Assembly: GCF_000722545.1 (NCBI RefSeq)
Contig: NZ_JNVM01000018.1
Span: 1-64,000, forward strand
Direction of reading: 5' to 3'
From: Paenibacillus tyrphae
GTDB lineage: Bacteria; Bacillota; Bacilli; Paenibacillales; NBRC-103111
DNA length: 64,000 bases
Positions 32,257 through 41,284 of this stretch are shown one piece after another. The translations under genes and the position numbers were made by a program. Within the stretch, counting starts at the first letter, position 1, and each line of letters starts with the position of its first letter. Below the pieces are notes generated by a model. It searched no databases. It was not told where the DNA came from and worked only from the letters and a program-made list of their open reading frames with translations.

Positions 32257-32538
32257 TTACCCCTCCTTCCGGGCTGGCGCTTCGGAATATTCGGCCAGAA
32301 TGCGGCCGATCTCCTCCTGCGCCGCTTCTTCCTGTTCCCCCTCGGTAATGAGCGTAACGGTATCTCCGTGCTTGGCGCCGATGGTAAGCACGTTTACCAG
32401 GCTTTTCGCGCTGACGCGTTTACCCGATTTTTCCAAAAAGATGCTGCATTCCTTGTAGCGTCCGGCCGCCTCCACAATTTTTTTGGCGGGACGTACGTGA
32501 AGCCCCAACAGGTTTTGAACAATATAGTCGTTTTGCAT
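32257..32538 (-). CDS. ptsH: HPr-like phosphocarrier protein
   Basis: A 93-residue HPr-type carrier with the active histidine H14 in GLHVRPA and a serine (S46, AKSLVNVLTIG) at the HPr-kinase position. The usual sequences are GIHARPA and KSIMGVMSLG, so this copy is somewhat divergent around both sites and has a longer acidic tail. Ser46 is kept, so carbon-catabolite control through CcpA is possible but the altered contact surface makes that uncertain. It starts at 32538 after AAGGAG, between nagP-like and ptsI. It may be a second HPr; the rest of the genome is not visible. Confidence 0.9.
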   Translation of the reverse strand: MQNDYIVQNLLGLHVRPAKKIVEAAGRYKECSIFLEKSGKRVSAKSLVNVLTIGAKHGDTVTLITEGEQEEAAQEEIGRILAEYSEAPARKEG

Positions 32539-32606
32539 CGCTCAGCACTCCTTGTTCCGTATAGATTATATTTCTCTATCTAAATGGTTGCCCACAGCAG
32601 GCAAAT

Positions 32607-34076
32607 TTACATGATCTTCTTAATTTCGTCCTTCAACTGCTCGGATTGCGGTCCGAAAATAACCTGCACCGCGCCTTGACCGAGCCGCATGACGCCGGAG
32701 GCGCCTAGACCCTTCAGCGCTTTGTCATCAACCGCCGCTTCGTCCTTCACGACCAGCCGCAGCCGGGTGATGCAGGCGTCCAATCCTACGATATTGCCGG
32801 CGCCGCCGATGGAAGCCAAGACTTGGCCCGCCTTTTGAGAGACCGGCGTTTTGCCTGCAGGCGCCGCTCCCGTTTCTACGGCAACAGCCTCCTCGACGAT
32901 GTCGTCGTCCTCCCGGCCGGGTGTCTTCAGATTCAGCTTCACGATCAAGATGCGGAACATGAAGTAATAGACGACCGCGAACGCGAGACCGATCGGGATA
33001 ATCAAGAGCGGCTTCGTTGCCAGCGGATAGTTAAGCGCATAGTCGATGAAGCCCGCAGAGAACCCGAAGCCGTGCTTCACGTCAAGCACATACGTGACAT
33101 AACCGGCTACCCCGGACAGTACGGCGTGAACGGCATACAAAGCAGGAGCGAGGAACATGAAGGCAAATTCCAACGGCTCCGTAATTCCGGTCAGGAACGA
33201 GGCGAATGCCGTTCCGAACAGCATGGACGCGACGATTTTGCGCTTTTCCGGCTTCGCTGTATGCACCATCGCGAGCGCAGCAGCCGGGAGCGCGAACATC
33301 ATCATCGGGAAGAATCCGGTCATGAACATCCCAGCCGACTTGTCGCCTTTGAAGAAGCGGTACAAGTCCCCGTGAATCACTTGGCCGGTCGCATCCGTAA
33401 AGTCGCCGATTTGGAACCAGGCGATCGAGTTCAGCACGTGATGCAGACCGAACGGCAGGAGCAGCCGGTTGCCGACCATGAACCCTGCGGCCCCGAAGCC
33501 GCCTAAGCCGACGATGAAGCGGCCGAATTCGTCCAGCGCATGCTGGATCGGACCCCAGACAATCCCGCACACGATCCCGATCAGCACCATCGCCAGCGAG
33601 GTAATGATCGGTACAAACCGCTTGCCGCTGAAAAAGCCTAACCAATCGGGCAGCTTGATATTATGGTATTTTTTGTAAAAATATGATGCCAGCGCCCCTG
33701 CGAGAATGCCGCCGAGCACGCCCATGTTCAGCTTCACGTCTTTATCAACAAGAGCCGGAAAAGCCGCGGGAATTTTAGCCAACACGTTGGTCAGCACCAA
33801 GTAAGCGATTACAGCAGCCAACGACGCGACCGCGTCTCCGATGAAAGCAATCGCGATGCCGACCGCGAAAATCAGCGGCAGGTTATCGAAAATTGCGGAG
33901 CCGCCGGCGTTCAGAAACGGCGCGATGTACTGGTTCAAAAACCCGCCGACGCTTTCCCCCATATGAAAGTCCTTCACATAATCGATATTCCCGAACCTCA
34001 GCAGGATGGAGGCCGCCGGAAGGACGGCAACGGGAAGCATCAGGGCTTTACCGATTTTCTGCAAAAAAGCGAGCAT
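32607..34076 (-). CDS. GlcNAc/glucose-type PTS permease EIICB
   Basis: About 489 residues: an EIIC membrane domain (LQKIGKALMLPVAVLPAAS; GLHHVLNSIAWFQIG; GITEPLEFAFMFLAP) and a C-terminal EIIB with the phosphorylated cysteine in LDACITRLRL. The NPLPLIF-like FDNLPLIFAVG and the long loops fit NagE/NagP-type N-acetylglucosamine permeases better than PtsG. The ATG at 34076 is the better start; a GTG at 34082 is too near AAAGGG. EIIA is the gene before it. Sugar specificity is a similarity-based guess. Confidence 0.85.
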   Translation of the reverse strand: MLAFLQKIGKALMLPVAVLPAASILLRFGNIDYVKDFHMGESVGGFLNQYIAPFLNAGGSAIFDNLPLIFAVGIAIAFIGDAVASLAAVIAYLVLTNVLAKIPAAFPALVDKDVKLNMGVLGGILAGALASYFYKKYHNIKLPDWLGFFSGKRFVPIITSLAMVLIGIVCGIVWGPIQHALDEFGRFIVGLGGFGAAGFMVGNRLLLPFGLHHVLNSIAWFQIGDFTDATGQVIHGDLYRFFKGDKSAGMFMTGFFPMMMFALPAAALAMVHTAKPEKRKIVASMLFGTAFASFLTGITEPLEFAFMFLAPALYAVHAVLSGVAGYVTYVLDVKHGFGFSAGFIDYALNYPLATKPLLIIPIGLAFAVVYYFMFRILIVKLNLKTPGREDDDIVEEAVAVETGAAPAGKTPVSQKAGQVLASIGGAGNIVGLDACITRLRLVVKDEAAVDDKALKGLGASGVMRLGQGAVQVIFGPQSEQLKDEIKKIM

Positions 34077-34105
34077 AATCACTCAACCCTTTCGAAATGG
34101 TTATG

Positions 34106-34606
34106 TTATTTTTTTAAAACCGCACTCAGCAGCCCGGCGTCTCCCGCACGGACCGGCCCCAATCGGTATTCCACGGCCGATACGCTTTCTTCGCCGTTGG
34201 CGATGATAACCGGGGTAATCAGCGGATAGCCCGCTTCCTTAATACGCTCGATATCGAATTCGATCAGCGTCTGGCCGGCCGTCACCTTGTCGCCCGTAGA
34301 TACGTGGGACGTAAACCCTTCGCCGCGCAGCGCCACCGTGTTGATCCCGATATGAACCAAGAGCTGGACGCCCGACTCATGCTCCAGAATGAGCGCATGA
34401 TTCGTATCGATCCGATGTGCGACCGTACCGTCGAACGGAGCGATCAGCTTGCCTTCCGTCGGCTCGATGGCAACCCCTTCACCCATATGCTTGCCTGCGA
34501 AGGCTTCGTCGGGAACTTGTTCCAGCTCTACCGCCTTGCCCGTGATCGGAGACGCGATTTCCAGCAGATTCGTCTTCGTCTTGTTCGATAGCCATTTTGA
34601 GAACAT
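34106..34606 (-). CDS. PTS glucose-family EIIA
   Basis: A 166-residue soluble EIIA of the Crr type. It has the start IASPITGKAVELEQVPDEAF, the accessory histidine H70 (NHALIL) and the phosphohistidine H85 (LLVHIGINTV). It receives phosphate from HPr and passes it to the EIIB domain of the next gene. The start at 34606 follows GGGAGG that overlaps the antiterminator stop. A separate EIIA is the normal arrangement for an EIICB that lacks one. Confidence 0.9.
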   Translation of the reverse strand: MFSKWLSNKTKTNLLEIASPITGKAVELEQVPDEAFAGKHMGEGVAIEPTEGKLIAPFDGTVAHRIDTNHALILEHESGVQLLVHIGINTVALRGEGFTSHVSTGDKVTAGQTLIEFDIERIKEAGYPLITPVIIANGEESVSAVEYRLGPVRAGDAGLLSAVLKK

Positions 34607-34609
34607 CTG

Positions 34610-35494
34610 TTAATTCCTCCCTTGTTGTGTTGATCGCTCTCCCGGATACGTTTGAAACAGCCGGTACAAATGCATGACCATATAACCAATCTCATCTTCG
34701 GGAACATCCGTCTCCAGCCGCTGCCCGATCAGAGAACTAAGCTCGGCGGCCAACCGGTATTCCTCGGGGTATTGGGTTTTGAATTCGTTCATAAACGGGT
34801 TGCGAACGACTTTGCCATGGGCAATCCGTTCGATCGCATGCCGCAAATGCGTGATGAGCCGGACATAATCCATACTGTCGCGTGGAATGGGGGCGCCCAG
34901 TTCGCTTTCAACCACCGCGACTGCTTCATTCACCAGATTGGAGAACTTCACCAGCTCTCCGACCGGAACGCTGGATACCGCCGAATGGACGTGAAAGGTC
35001 AAAAATCCGATTTCGTCCTCCGGTATTTCGATGTCGAACGCCTCGCTGATCATCGCCGCTGCGCTTCGTGCGATTTCGTACTCCTTGGGAAACCACAGCA
35101 GTGTTTCCTGCAGGAACGGATTGACGATATCCATCCCGTTCTTGAGCCGGTATACCGCGAACTGAATATGGCTTGGCAGCGCAAAGTACACCTTGTTGTT
35201 CAGCGGCTCGGAAAATTGCCCGTTAATGCTGTCGATGATCCGCTCGGAGATTCGGATCACCTCGGGGTCGATTCCTTCCAGCAGCGTGTGGTACTCGCTC
35301 ATCTGATCGCGGTCGTCCAGCCGAAATCGCTTTTCAATGCGGGGGTCTTTGGCCTCGATCGTCCCGCTTCCTTTGGAGGAAAATCCGATGCCCTTGCCCA
35401 GCAGCACGTACTCCTTCCCGGAATCCGAATCCAACACCATAAGCACATTGTTGCTGATGACCCGCTCGATTCGAAGCAGACGATTCGCTTGCAT
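34610..35494 (-). CDS. BglG/LicT-family antiterminator, GlcT-like
   Basis: The 294-residue protein has an N-terminal co-antiterminator RNA-binding domain (about 1-60: VISNNVLMVLDSDSGKEYVLLGKGIGF) and two PRD regulation domains with phosphorylatable histidines (PSHIQFAVYR, FLTFHVHSA; LITHLRHAIER, MVMHLYRLF). It binds the RAT hairpin at 35582-35610 in its own leader and prevents the overlapping terminator from forming. EII-mediated phosphorylation of the PRDs tunes this according to sugar supply. It is the first gene of the PTS operon. The RAT type suggests the GlcT branch. Confidence 0.9.
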   Translation of the reverse strand: MQANRLLRIERVISNNVLMVLDSDSGKEYVLLGKGIGFSSKGSGTIEAKDPRIEKRFRLDDRDQMSEYHTLLEGIDPEVIRISERIIDSINGQFSEPLNNKVYFALPSHIQFAVYRLKNGMDIVNPFLQETLLWFPKEYEIARSAAAMISEAFDIEIPEDEIGFLTFHVHSAVSSVPVGELVKFSNLVNEAVAVVESELGAPIPRDSMDYVRLITHLRHAIERIAHGKVVRNPFMNEFKTQYPEEYRLAAELSSLIGQRLETDVPEDEIGYMVMHLYRLFQTYPGERSTQQGRN

Positions 35495-35539
35495 AGCCTA
35501 ACCCACCACCTTTCCTTACGTTCCGAGCTGACGGCAAAC

Positions 35540-35586
35540 AAAAAAGAGCCAAAAAAAGACCTTTGATCATAGTCTTTTCCTGGCTC
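35540..35586 (-). terminator. leader terminator overlapping the RAT
   Basis: On the minus strand GAGCCA pairs with TGGCTC and AAAAGAC with GTCTTTT, followed by TTTTTT. The first arm shares GAGCC with the RAT, so the two structures exclude each other. Confidence 0.85.
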
Positions 35587-35610
35587 ATGCCCTTTTATCG
35601 GTAACACGCC
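35582..35610 (-). promoter_or_regulatory. ribonucleic antiterminator (RAT), GlcT type
   Basis: The leader RNA reads GGCGTGTTACCG, a short internal part, then GGGCATGAGCC. The GUGUUAC and GGCAUGAG segments match the GlcT-type RAT of Bacillus ptsG. Forming this hairpin sequesters the GAGCC needed by the terminator. Confidence 0.85.
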
Positions 35611-35633
35611 AATTTGTATTCGGTTACAGTCAC

Positions 35634-35662
35634 ATCATACCCATTTGTAAACGTTTCGTCAA
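35634..35662 (-). promoter_or_regulatory. sigma-A promoter of the PTS operon, possible cre in spacer
   Basis: TTGACG (35662-35657), 17 bases, TATGAT (35639-35634) on the minus strand. The spacer contains ACGAAACGTTTACA, which matches the catabolite-responsive element except for its first two positions, so CcpA control is possible but weakly supported. Confidence 0.8.
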
Positions 35663-35712
35663 TAGGATTTGCGTGGAATTTAAAGGCGAATTATTGAACA
35701 AATTGCCAACGG

Positions 35713-35988
35713 CTATCCTTCTTGACGGGGCAAGCTTTGCAGCGCCGCGTTCACAAGCAGGTCGTAGAAATCGTCGTCTTCTTCCAGCCTTTCTTCCACC
35801 GCAAGAATGTCCTCTTCCGATCCCGATTCTTTGGAAAAAATCAGGCTGTAACTCCAATCCTTCGCGTTTTTGCTGTGCAGCGTAATTTCGTACGGCGCTT
35901 CATGTCCTTCATATTGAAACTCGACATGGCCCACGTAGCCGTTCTCTTTGCTGTGCGTCATCCGGCTTCCCATGATATTTACGTTCAT
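35713..35988 (-). CDS. conserved small acidic protein, unknown
   Basis: A 91-residue soluble protein (MNVNIMGSRMTHSKENGYVG ...) with a beta-like front half (HVEFQYEGHEAPYEITLHS) and an acidic C-terminal helix (EEDILAVEERLEEDDDFYDLL). It starts behind AAGGA and is monocistronic between the PTS leader and the aerotaxis gene. I do not recognise a named family. Codon use and composition are like those of the neighbours, so it is likely real. Confidence 0.65.
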   Translation of the reverse strand: MNVNIMGSRMTHSKENGYVGHVEFQYEGHEAPYEITLHSKNAKDWSYSLIFSKESGSEEDILAVEERLEEDDDFYDLLVNAALQSLPRQEG

Positions 35989-36065
35989 TCGTCAGCTCAT
36001 TCCTTTCTGTTTGTCTACAGACATTATCGCCTTCTTCGCCCGTTATGCACCAGCCTTTTTTTTAT

Positions 36066-37385
36066 TTACGCTTTGTCCCGCAGCGTTTCCGCAGTCGATG
36101 CTACCCGGCTTACCGCATTGCCTATTTCGCCGATCGTATGTACCAGCCGGTCCATCTCGCTGCCGACCTCTTCCGTCTGATCGATATTCGTCTGCATCGA
36201 GTGTACGATTTCGCTGAACACCCTCCGCGCTTCCAGCGCTTCCGTACGGCTCGTTTCCACGACTTGACGCACCTCGTGAATGGATCGTACGACCCGGTCG
36301 TTGCACTTATCCGATTCGGTGACGATATCCGCAATGCGCGTCAGCGTCTTCTTCGTATCGTCGGACAATTTGCGCACCTCGTCGGCGACAATCGAGAATC
36401 CTCTTCCGTGTTCACCGGCCCTAGCCGCCTCGATGGCCGCATTCAGAGAAAGCAGATTGGTCTGCGCCGCAATGTCTTGTACGATCGTGACGATATCCTT
36501 GATCTGCGACGACAGCTCGTTCAATTGCGCGGCGGACTGCTGCATGTGATCGGCTCGCTCGTGAATGACGACGATTTTCGCTTCCAGCGCCTGAACTTGC
36601 TCCTGCCCTGTGCCGGCCATCACCTGGCTCGATCTTGACTGCTCCGCCATCGAGGCAAAGGCTTCTTTCACGTCGCTGCTCGTCGAGATTAATGTCTCGA
36701 CCACCGCATTGTTTTCCTGCGTCAGCGCGGCGAGTTCCTCACTTAACATGCGCAGATCGTTGCGGTATTTTTCATGCTGCAGCTCCCGCTGGCGCAAATT
36801 CTCTTTTTCGTACGCTTCCAGCACGAGCTGCTGCTCGAAGTTGAACAGCTTGGTCAACACCTGGTTAATCGCCACCATGTCGTCTTTGTGCTGAACTTGG
36901 CTAACGACAGCGTCGATAAATCCGTTCTGCAGATTTTGGAAAGCGCTTAAATACCACTTTGGTTCCAGGCCGATCCGCTCATGAATCAGGGCGATTTTCG
37001 TTCTCTTTTCTATAAACGCCCGGTCCATTTTGCCATCAAGCAGCTCGATCAAATGTGTCTTCATCGTCCGGGTCAGCCGTTCGACGGTCGAATTGTCGCG
37101 GATAATCCTGTCCAGCTTGTCCACTTGCAGCACGGCTTTGTAAAACGAATCGACAATCTCGTCGATCCGCTCCTCGATCATAGGCTTAAACATGGCCAGA
37201 ATGCGCAGATCCTCTTCGGACAAAGCGATCATTTTGAGCTGTGCCTCCAGCTCCGCATCGTTCACCTGATAGGTAACCTCAACCGCATTCAGCTTGTCCT
37301 GCTGCAATAACGAAACATGTCCCTCCGGTACGGCGCCGCCTTTCCCAAACCAACGGGCAATGGTGTGAAACGGGCACTTGCTCAT
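36066..37385 (-). CDS. hemAT: HemAT-type globin-coupled aerotaxis transducer
   Basis: A 439-residue soluble chemotaxis transducer. Residues 40-190 form a globin sensor domain with proximal heme histidine H135 (IALIHERIGLEPKWY) and a distal-pocket tyrosine Y82 (DSFYKAV), corresponding to His123 and Tyr70 of Bacillus HemAT. The C-terminal half is a methyl-accepting signalling domain with the conserved hairpin tip QTNLLSLNAAIEAARAGEHG. No transmembrane segment. It binds oxygen through heme and signals to CheA. The start at 37385 follows AGGAGGGGG. Confidence 0.92.
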   Translation of the reverse strand: MSKCPFHTIARWFGKGGAVPEGHVSLLQQDKLNAVEVTYQVNDAELEAQLKMIALSEEDLRILAMFKPMIEERIDEIVDSFYKAVLQVDKLDRIIRDNSTVERLTRTMKTHLIELLDGKMDRAFIEKRTKIALIHERIGLEPKWYLSAFQNLQNGFIDAVVSQVQHKDDMVAINQVLTKLFNFEQQLVLEAYEKENLRQRELQHEKYRNDLRMLSEELAALTQENNAVVETLISTSSDVKEAFASMAEQSRSSQVMAGTGQEQVQALEAKIVVIHERADHMQQSAAQLNELSSQIKDIVTIVQDIAAQTNLLSLNAAIEAARAGEHGRGFSIVADEVRKLSDDTKKTLTRIADIVTESDKCNDRVVRSIHEVRQVVETSRTEALEARRVFSEIVHSMQTNIDQTEEVGSEMDRLVHTIGEIGNAVSRVASTAETLRDKA

Positions 37386-37686
37386 AAAACGGACCCCCTC
37401 CTGTTTATCTGTGTCGGTCCCGAACGCACTAAAAAAACCGCAGCATCGCGCGCGGCTTCAATGGGTTGGCGTTGAAGTGGCTGCATGTCACAACAAATGG
37501 CAACCTGGCGATCGTTCTTCCCGTTCGGGAAGGGCAGACCCATGGCTTTGCGTCCCCGCTTTTCAGACAGGTATGCCTTTTTTCCTCATGAATATGTAAA
37601 TACTTGATCTATTCTACTACAGTTTGTGAGCGTTTTCTAGCACGATTTATTTTTCTTTACCTTCAGCGGCTGCGAATATAATTTTT
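37386..37686. other. intergenic region without recognised feature
   Basis: About 300 bases between divergent genes. It holds the hemAT leader and a small inverted CTTCCCG/CGGGAAG near 37517-37532. No gene family is seen. Confidence 0.5.
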
Positions 37687-37716
37687 TTCGACACATCCTG
37701 TAGAATATTGTAAAAT
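37687..37716 (+). promoter_or_regulatory. possible promoter of the stalk/MORN gene
   Basis: TTCGAC (37687-37692), 18 bases, TAAAAT (37711-37716), 36 bases before the ATG. An AGGAGGG site is present at about 37736. The -35 is weak. Confidence 0.4.
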
Positions 37717-37751
37717 GGACAAGAATAGGACGAATAGGAGGGAAATTCTGT

Positions 37752-39347
37752 ATGAACAAATGGTACGCCATGCTGCCGGCCTGTTTGCTCTGGACGGCGC
37801 TTGCGGCACCGAGCTTCGCGAACGCAGCCGATCCGCAGGTGCGTGTGTATCTGGACGGCAAGCCTATCAAATTCGAAGTTCAGCCCATTTTGGAAAATGG
37901 AACGACGCTGGTTCAATTCCGCCCGATTTTTGAAAAAATAGGGCTCACGGTCGGCTGGGACGAGGCTACGCAAACCGTGACCGGCACGAAGGACGATCTC
38001 TCCATTAAGCTGGTCATCGACGATACGGACGCTTATATCAACGATCGGCTGAACGAGCTTGAGCTTGCGCCTCGGCTCGTCGAGGGCAATACGTTCATCC
38101 CGCTGCGGTTCGTCAGCGAAGCGAGCGGCAAAGATGTGACATGGGACGGAAAAAGCATGTCGGTACATATAAAAAGTTCGGCGGATTCGACAGGGCCCGG
38201 GAATTCCGGCGGGACCACAGGCGGCGGCTCCAAGCCCGGCGGCGGAGACTCCGGAACCAAACCGGGCAGCGGCACCGACACGACCAAGCCCGACAAAGGA
38301 GACTACACCTATCCGAACGGGGACAGGTATACCGGCCAGATGGTGAACGGGTACCCCGAAGGACGGGGCAAGCTGTACAACCTGGGCGGCAAGCTGCTGT
38401 TCGAAGGCACGATGACGAACGGCCTCCCCGGAGACGGCCACCTCAAGAGCTTCTACGAGAACGGCCAGCTGGAATTTGACGGGAATCTGAAAAATGGGGT
38501 GCGTACCGGCTCCGGCAAGCAGTACTCTTCCACAGGCTCACTGCTATTCGACGGCACCTTCTCAGTCGGCGAGCGGGAAAAAGGGACGCTGTACTACGAA
38601 AACGGCGACAAATATACCGGTCCTTTCGATAACGACAAGCCGAGCGGAGCCGGCAAGCTCGTCTACAAGAACGGCGACGTATACGAAGGCTATTTCTTCG
38701 ACGGACGGCGCGAAGGCAAAGGAACCTATACGACGACCAAGGGCGAGAAGCTGGTCGGGGATTTTAAGAACAACATGATGAACGGCATCATCTCTCATTA
38801 TGACAAAAAAGGCACCTTACTTTCCGTCAGCGAATTTTCCAACGACGTCCTGACCCGCAAAGTCGATATGGGCAACGGCAGCACGACGCTGCCGAATACG
38901 AATCCTTCGGCGCAGCCGGACAGGGTCAAGCTTGAGAACGACCGTCACGAGAAGCTCGTGAATTCGATCCGGGAGAACTACAATCAGAACAAAAAGCAGC
39001 TGGAAGACCAAATCGCCCAAATCCGCAAGGATAACCCGGGAACCTACTCCAGCCAGGCGGAATATAACAAAGCGCTGAAGGAAGCCGAGACGAAGCAGAT
39101 GGATATTTCGAATAGGCTGAATTCGTTGGCCGGCGATTATTCCAAGGCGGCGGAAGCGGCCAAAGCCGAGCTGAACAAGCAGCTGACGAATGTTCAGACG
39201 CTGATCACGCAGATCCATGCCAAAGGATCGGCCCAACAGCGAATCGAGGCGCTGAGGGATCAGCTGAACTTCCTAAGAGACAATTACAACAACGAGTTGA
39301 AAAGAGCGAACGACCAGCACTTAGAAATCATCAAGCAGCTGAAGTAA
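37752..39347 (+). CDS. secreted protein: copper-amine-oxidase-like stalk, MORN repeats, coiled coil
   Basis: A 531-residue exported protein in four parts. A signal peptide (cleavage near FANAA) is followed by a stalk domain of the copper amine oxidase N-terminal type (about 27-135: VRVYLDGKPIKF ... NTFIPLRFVSEASG), common on Paenibacillus surfaces. A Gly/Ser/Thr linker (about 138-180) leads to about seven MORN-like repeats (YPNGDRYTGQMVNG; YKNGDVYEGYFFDG). A charged coiled-coil tail of about 150 residues ends it. The stalk may self-associate and MORN repeats often meet lipids or proteins. There is no catalytic motif. Function unknown; the domain order is unusual. Confidence 0.85.
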   Translation: MNKWYAMLPACLLWTALAAPSFANAADPQVRVYLDGKPIKFEVQPILENGTTLVQFRPIFEKIGLTVGWDEATQTVTGTKDDLSIKLVIDDTDAYINDRLNELELAPRLVEGNTFIPLRFVSEASGKDVTWDGKSMSVHIKSSADSTGPGNSGGTTGGGSKPGGGDSGTKPGSGTDTTKPDKGDYTYPNGDRYTGQMVNGYPEGRGKLYNLGGKLLFEGTMTNGLPGDGHLKSFYENGQLEFDGNLKNGVRTGSGKQYSSTGSLLFDGTFSVGEREKGTLYYENGDKYTGPFDNDKPSGAGKLVYKNGDVYEGYFFDGRREGKGTYTTTKGEKLVGDFKNNMMNGIISHYDKKGTLLSVSEFSNDVLTRKVDMGNGSTTLPNTNPSAQPDRVKLENDRHEKLVNSIRENYNQNKKQLEDQIAQIRKDNPGTYSSQAEYNKALKEAETKQMDISNRLNSLAGDYSKAAEAAKAELNKQLTNVQTLITQIHAKGSAQQRIEALRDQLNFLRDNYNNELKRANDQHLEIIKQLK

Positions 39348-39390
39348 GTAATGATGATCCATTGTTCGTTATAACTTACAAGCGCGCAAA

Positions 39391-39423
39391 AAGGCCTGCA
39401 TCGTTGCGGATGCAGGCTTCTTT
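39391..39423. terminator. terminator between MORN gene and sugar permease
   Basis: Arms GCCTGCATC (39394-39402) and GATGCAGGC (39409-39417) followed by TTCTTT; As on the other side allow bidirectional use by the convergent sugar ABC operon. Confidence 0.8.
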
Positions 39424-39439
39424 GCGCACGTTCTCGTGC

Positions 39440-40315
39440 TTACCCCTTGACGGAGCCGCTGGTCATGCCGGCGATGAACGACTTGTTCATCAGGAAGTAG
39501 ACGACCAGAATCGGGAGCATCGATACCATCGAGCCGGACAGCATCAAGTGCCATTCCGCCGCAGCGTTGGCGGAGTACTTTAGCGAGATGACCCCGACCG
39601 TCAGCGGCCGCAAGTCGGGATTCGTCATCGTAAAAATAAGCGGGAGCACGTATTGGTTCCACGACTCGCGGAACGTAAATAGTCCCACGACGCCGAGACC
39701 CGGCGTAAGCAGCGGCAAAATAATGCGCCAATAGATTCCGAAAAATCCGCAGCCGTCGATCGTCGCCGCCTCATCCAAGTCTTTAGGAATGGAGCGTACG
39801 AACCGCTCAAGCAGAAAAATATTAAAGGACAAGTGCGTGCCGACGAAGATCAGCACGATGCTCCACAGCGACTTGTGCAAATGCACTTCGCGCATCATGT
39901 CGTAGAGCGGACGGTACGTAATGGCCCCGATCGTGATGAACATCGTAACTGCAAGGACAGCCATGATGAGGCCGCGTCCCGGGAACATGCGCCGGCCCAG
40001 CGCATAAGCACCCATCGAGCAGACGATGATATTGATGACCGTGGACGCAATGGAGATAAACAAGCTGTTCCACGTATATTTGGCGAAGTTGGCCCGCTCC
40101 CAGGCCTCGGCGTAGTTTTTCCAATGCCACTCCTTCGGCCATATGCTCGTGCTGTTCAGCAGCTCGAAATTCGACTTAAACGAGCCGAATAACGTAAAGA
40201 CGACCGGATACAATATCGCGATGACGATGCTCAGCAGAAAGATCCAGACGATCGTCCAGGCCAGCAGCGGGCCGACGCGTACGGAAGCGCCCTTTTTGGC
40301 GGCGATTGTGCTCAT
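39440..40315 (-). CDS. CUT1 sugar ABC transporter permease (MalG-type)
   Basis: A 291-residue permease with six hydrophobic segments and EAA loop DEAATIDGCGFFGIYWRI. GGAGG precedes the ATG at 40315. It is the last of three genes (binding protein, permease, permease). As no ATPase gene is present, a shared ATPase is needed. The operon follows a YesMN two-component pair that likely controls it. Confidence 0.9.
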   Translation of the reverse strand: MSTIAAKKGASVRVGPLLAWTIVWIFLLSIVIAILYPVVFTLFGSFKSNFELLNSTSIWPKEWHWKNYAEAWERANFAKYTWNSLFISIASTVINIIVCSMGAYALGRRMFPGRGLIMAVLAVTMFITIGAITYRPLYDMMREVHLHKSLWSIVLIFVGTHLSFNIFLLERFVRSIPKDLDEAATIDGCGFFGIYWRIILPLLTPGLGVVGLFTFRESWNQYVLPLIFTMTNPDLRPLTVGVISLKYSANAAAEWHLMLSGSMVSMLPILVVYFLMNKSFIAGMTSGSVKG

Positions 40316-40333
40316 GATACGGTTCCTCCTTCC

Positions 40334-41242
40334 TTAGTGCGCCTGACTGGATTTGCGCGAGATATATAAGTAAGCGGACGTAAGCAGACCGACGATCAGC
40401 GCGGAGACGAAGCCTACGGCAGCGCCGTAGCCGTACTGCTGCACGACCGCATCGCCCTCGGACACCGGGAAGAACAGCTTGTAGATGTACAAGTACATGA
40501 CTTCCGTTGTGCCGCCGGGACCTCCGGCCGTCAAGACCATGATGCTTTCGTAGCTCTTGAGCGTGTTGACAATCGCCAGCATGACGATGATCTGCATGAC
40601 CGGTCCGAGCAGCGGTATCGTGACGTACCAGAACTGCTGAACCTTATTCGCACCGTCGATGGCTGCGCTTTCGTACAAATCGTTCGAGATGCCCTGCAAG
40701 CCCGCGAGAAACAGCACCATGTAGTTACCGACCGCGCCCCAGATAGCGACGAGAATGGCGGTGAGCATCGAGTACTTGACGCCGAGCCATTCGATCGGTT
40801 GATCGATTAATCCAATCGATAAAAGCATTTTGTTAATAATCCCGTTGTACGAGTTGAACATCAGGTAGAAGACGAGCGAGATGACGGCCGTACTGATGAT
40901 GGTCGGCATGAAAATGATAGCGCGCATCGTATTTTTGCCGAACAGCTTGTTGTTCAGGATGAAAGCTAAGATCAGGGAAAGCGGCAAGGTAATGACGAGC
41001 TTTCCGGCTGTAAACAGCAGCGTGTTCCAGACCGAATGCCAGTACTGCGAGTCGCGCGTGAACAGCCGGACAAAGTTTTCGAGCCCGATGAAGGTCGCAT
41101 CCGAAAAGCCGTCATAGTCATAGAACATATATTTGAAGGCCCACGCCAGAGGATAGATGGCAAACAGCAGCAGGAGAACGACCGTTGGCAGAACCATGAC
41201 GTAAGGTCCCGTATATTCCTTCAATCTTTTTTTGAGCGGCAC
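40334..41242 (-). CDS. CUT1 sugar ABC transporter permease (MalF/LplB-type)
   Basis: From the GTG at 41242, nine bases after AAGGAG, the protein has 302 residues. The longer frame to 41320 would run through the intergenic hairpin and lacks a ribosome site. Six membrane segments and EAA loop YESAAIDGANKVQQFWYV are present. It is typical of the LplB/UgpA-like permeases found with YesMN systems in Paenibacillus. Confidence 0.9.
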   Translation of the reverse strand: MPLKKRLKEYTGPYVMVLPTVVLLLLFAIYPLAWAFKYMFYDYDGFSDATFIGLENFVRLFTRDSQYWHSVWNTLLFTAGKLVITLPLSLILAFILNNKLFGKNTMRAIIFMPTIISTAVISLVFYLMFNSYNGIINKMLLSIGLIDQPIEWLGVKYSMLTAILVAIWGAVGNYMVLFLAGLQGISNDLYESAAIDGANKVQQFWYVTIPLLGPVMQIIVMLAIVNTLKSYESIMVLTAGGPGGTTEVMYLYIYKLFFPVSEGDAVVQQYGYGAAVGFVSALIVGLLTSAYLYISRKSSQAH

Positions 41243-41284
41243 GCAAATCAGCTCCTTCCAAAGGCGATTTTTGGCAAAAAGAGA

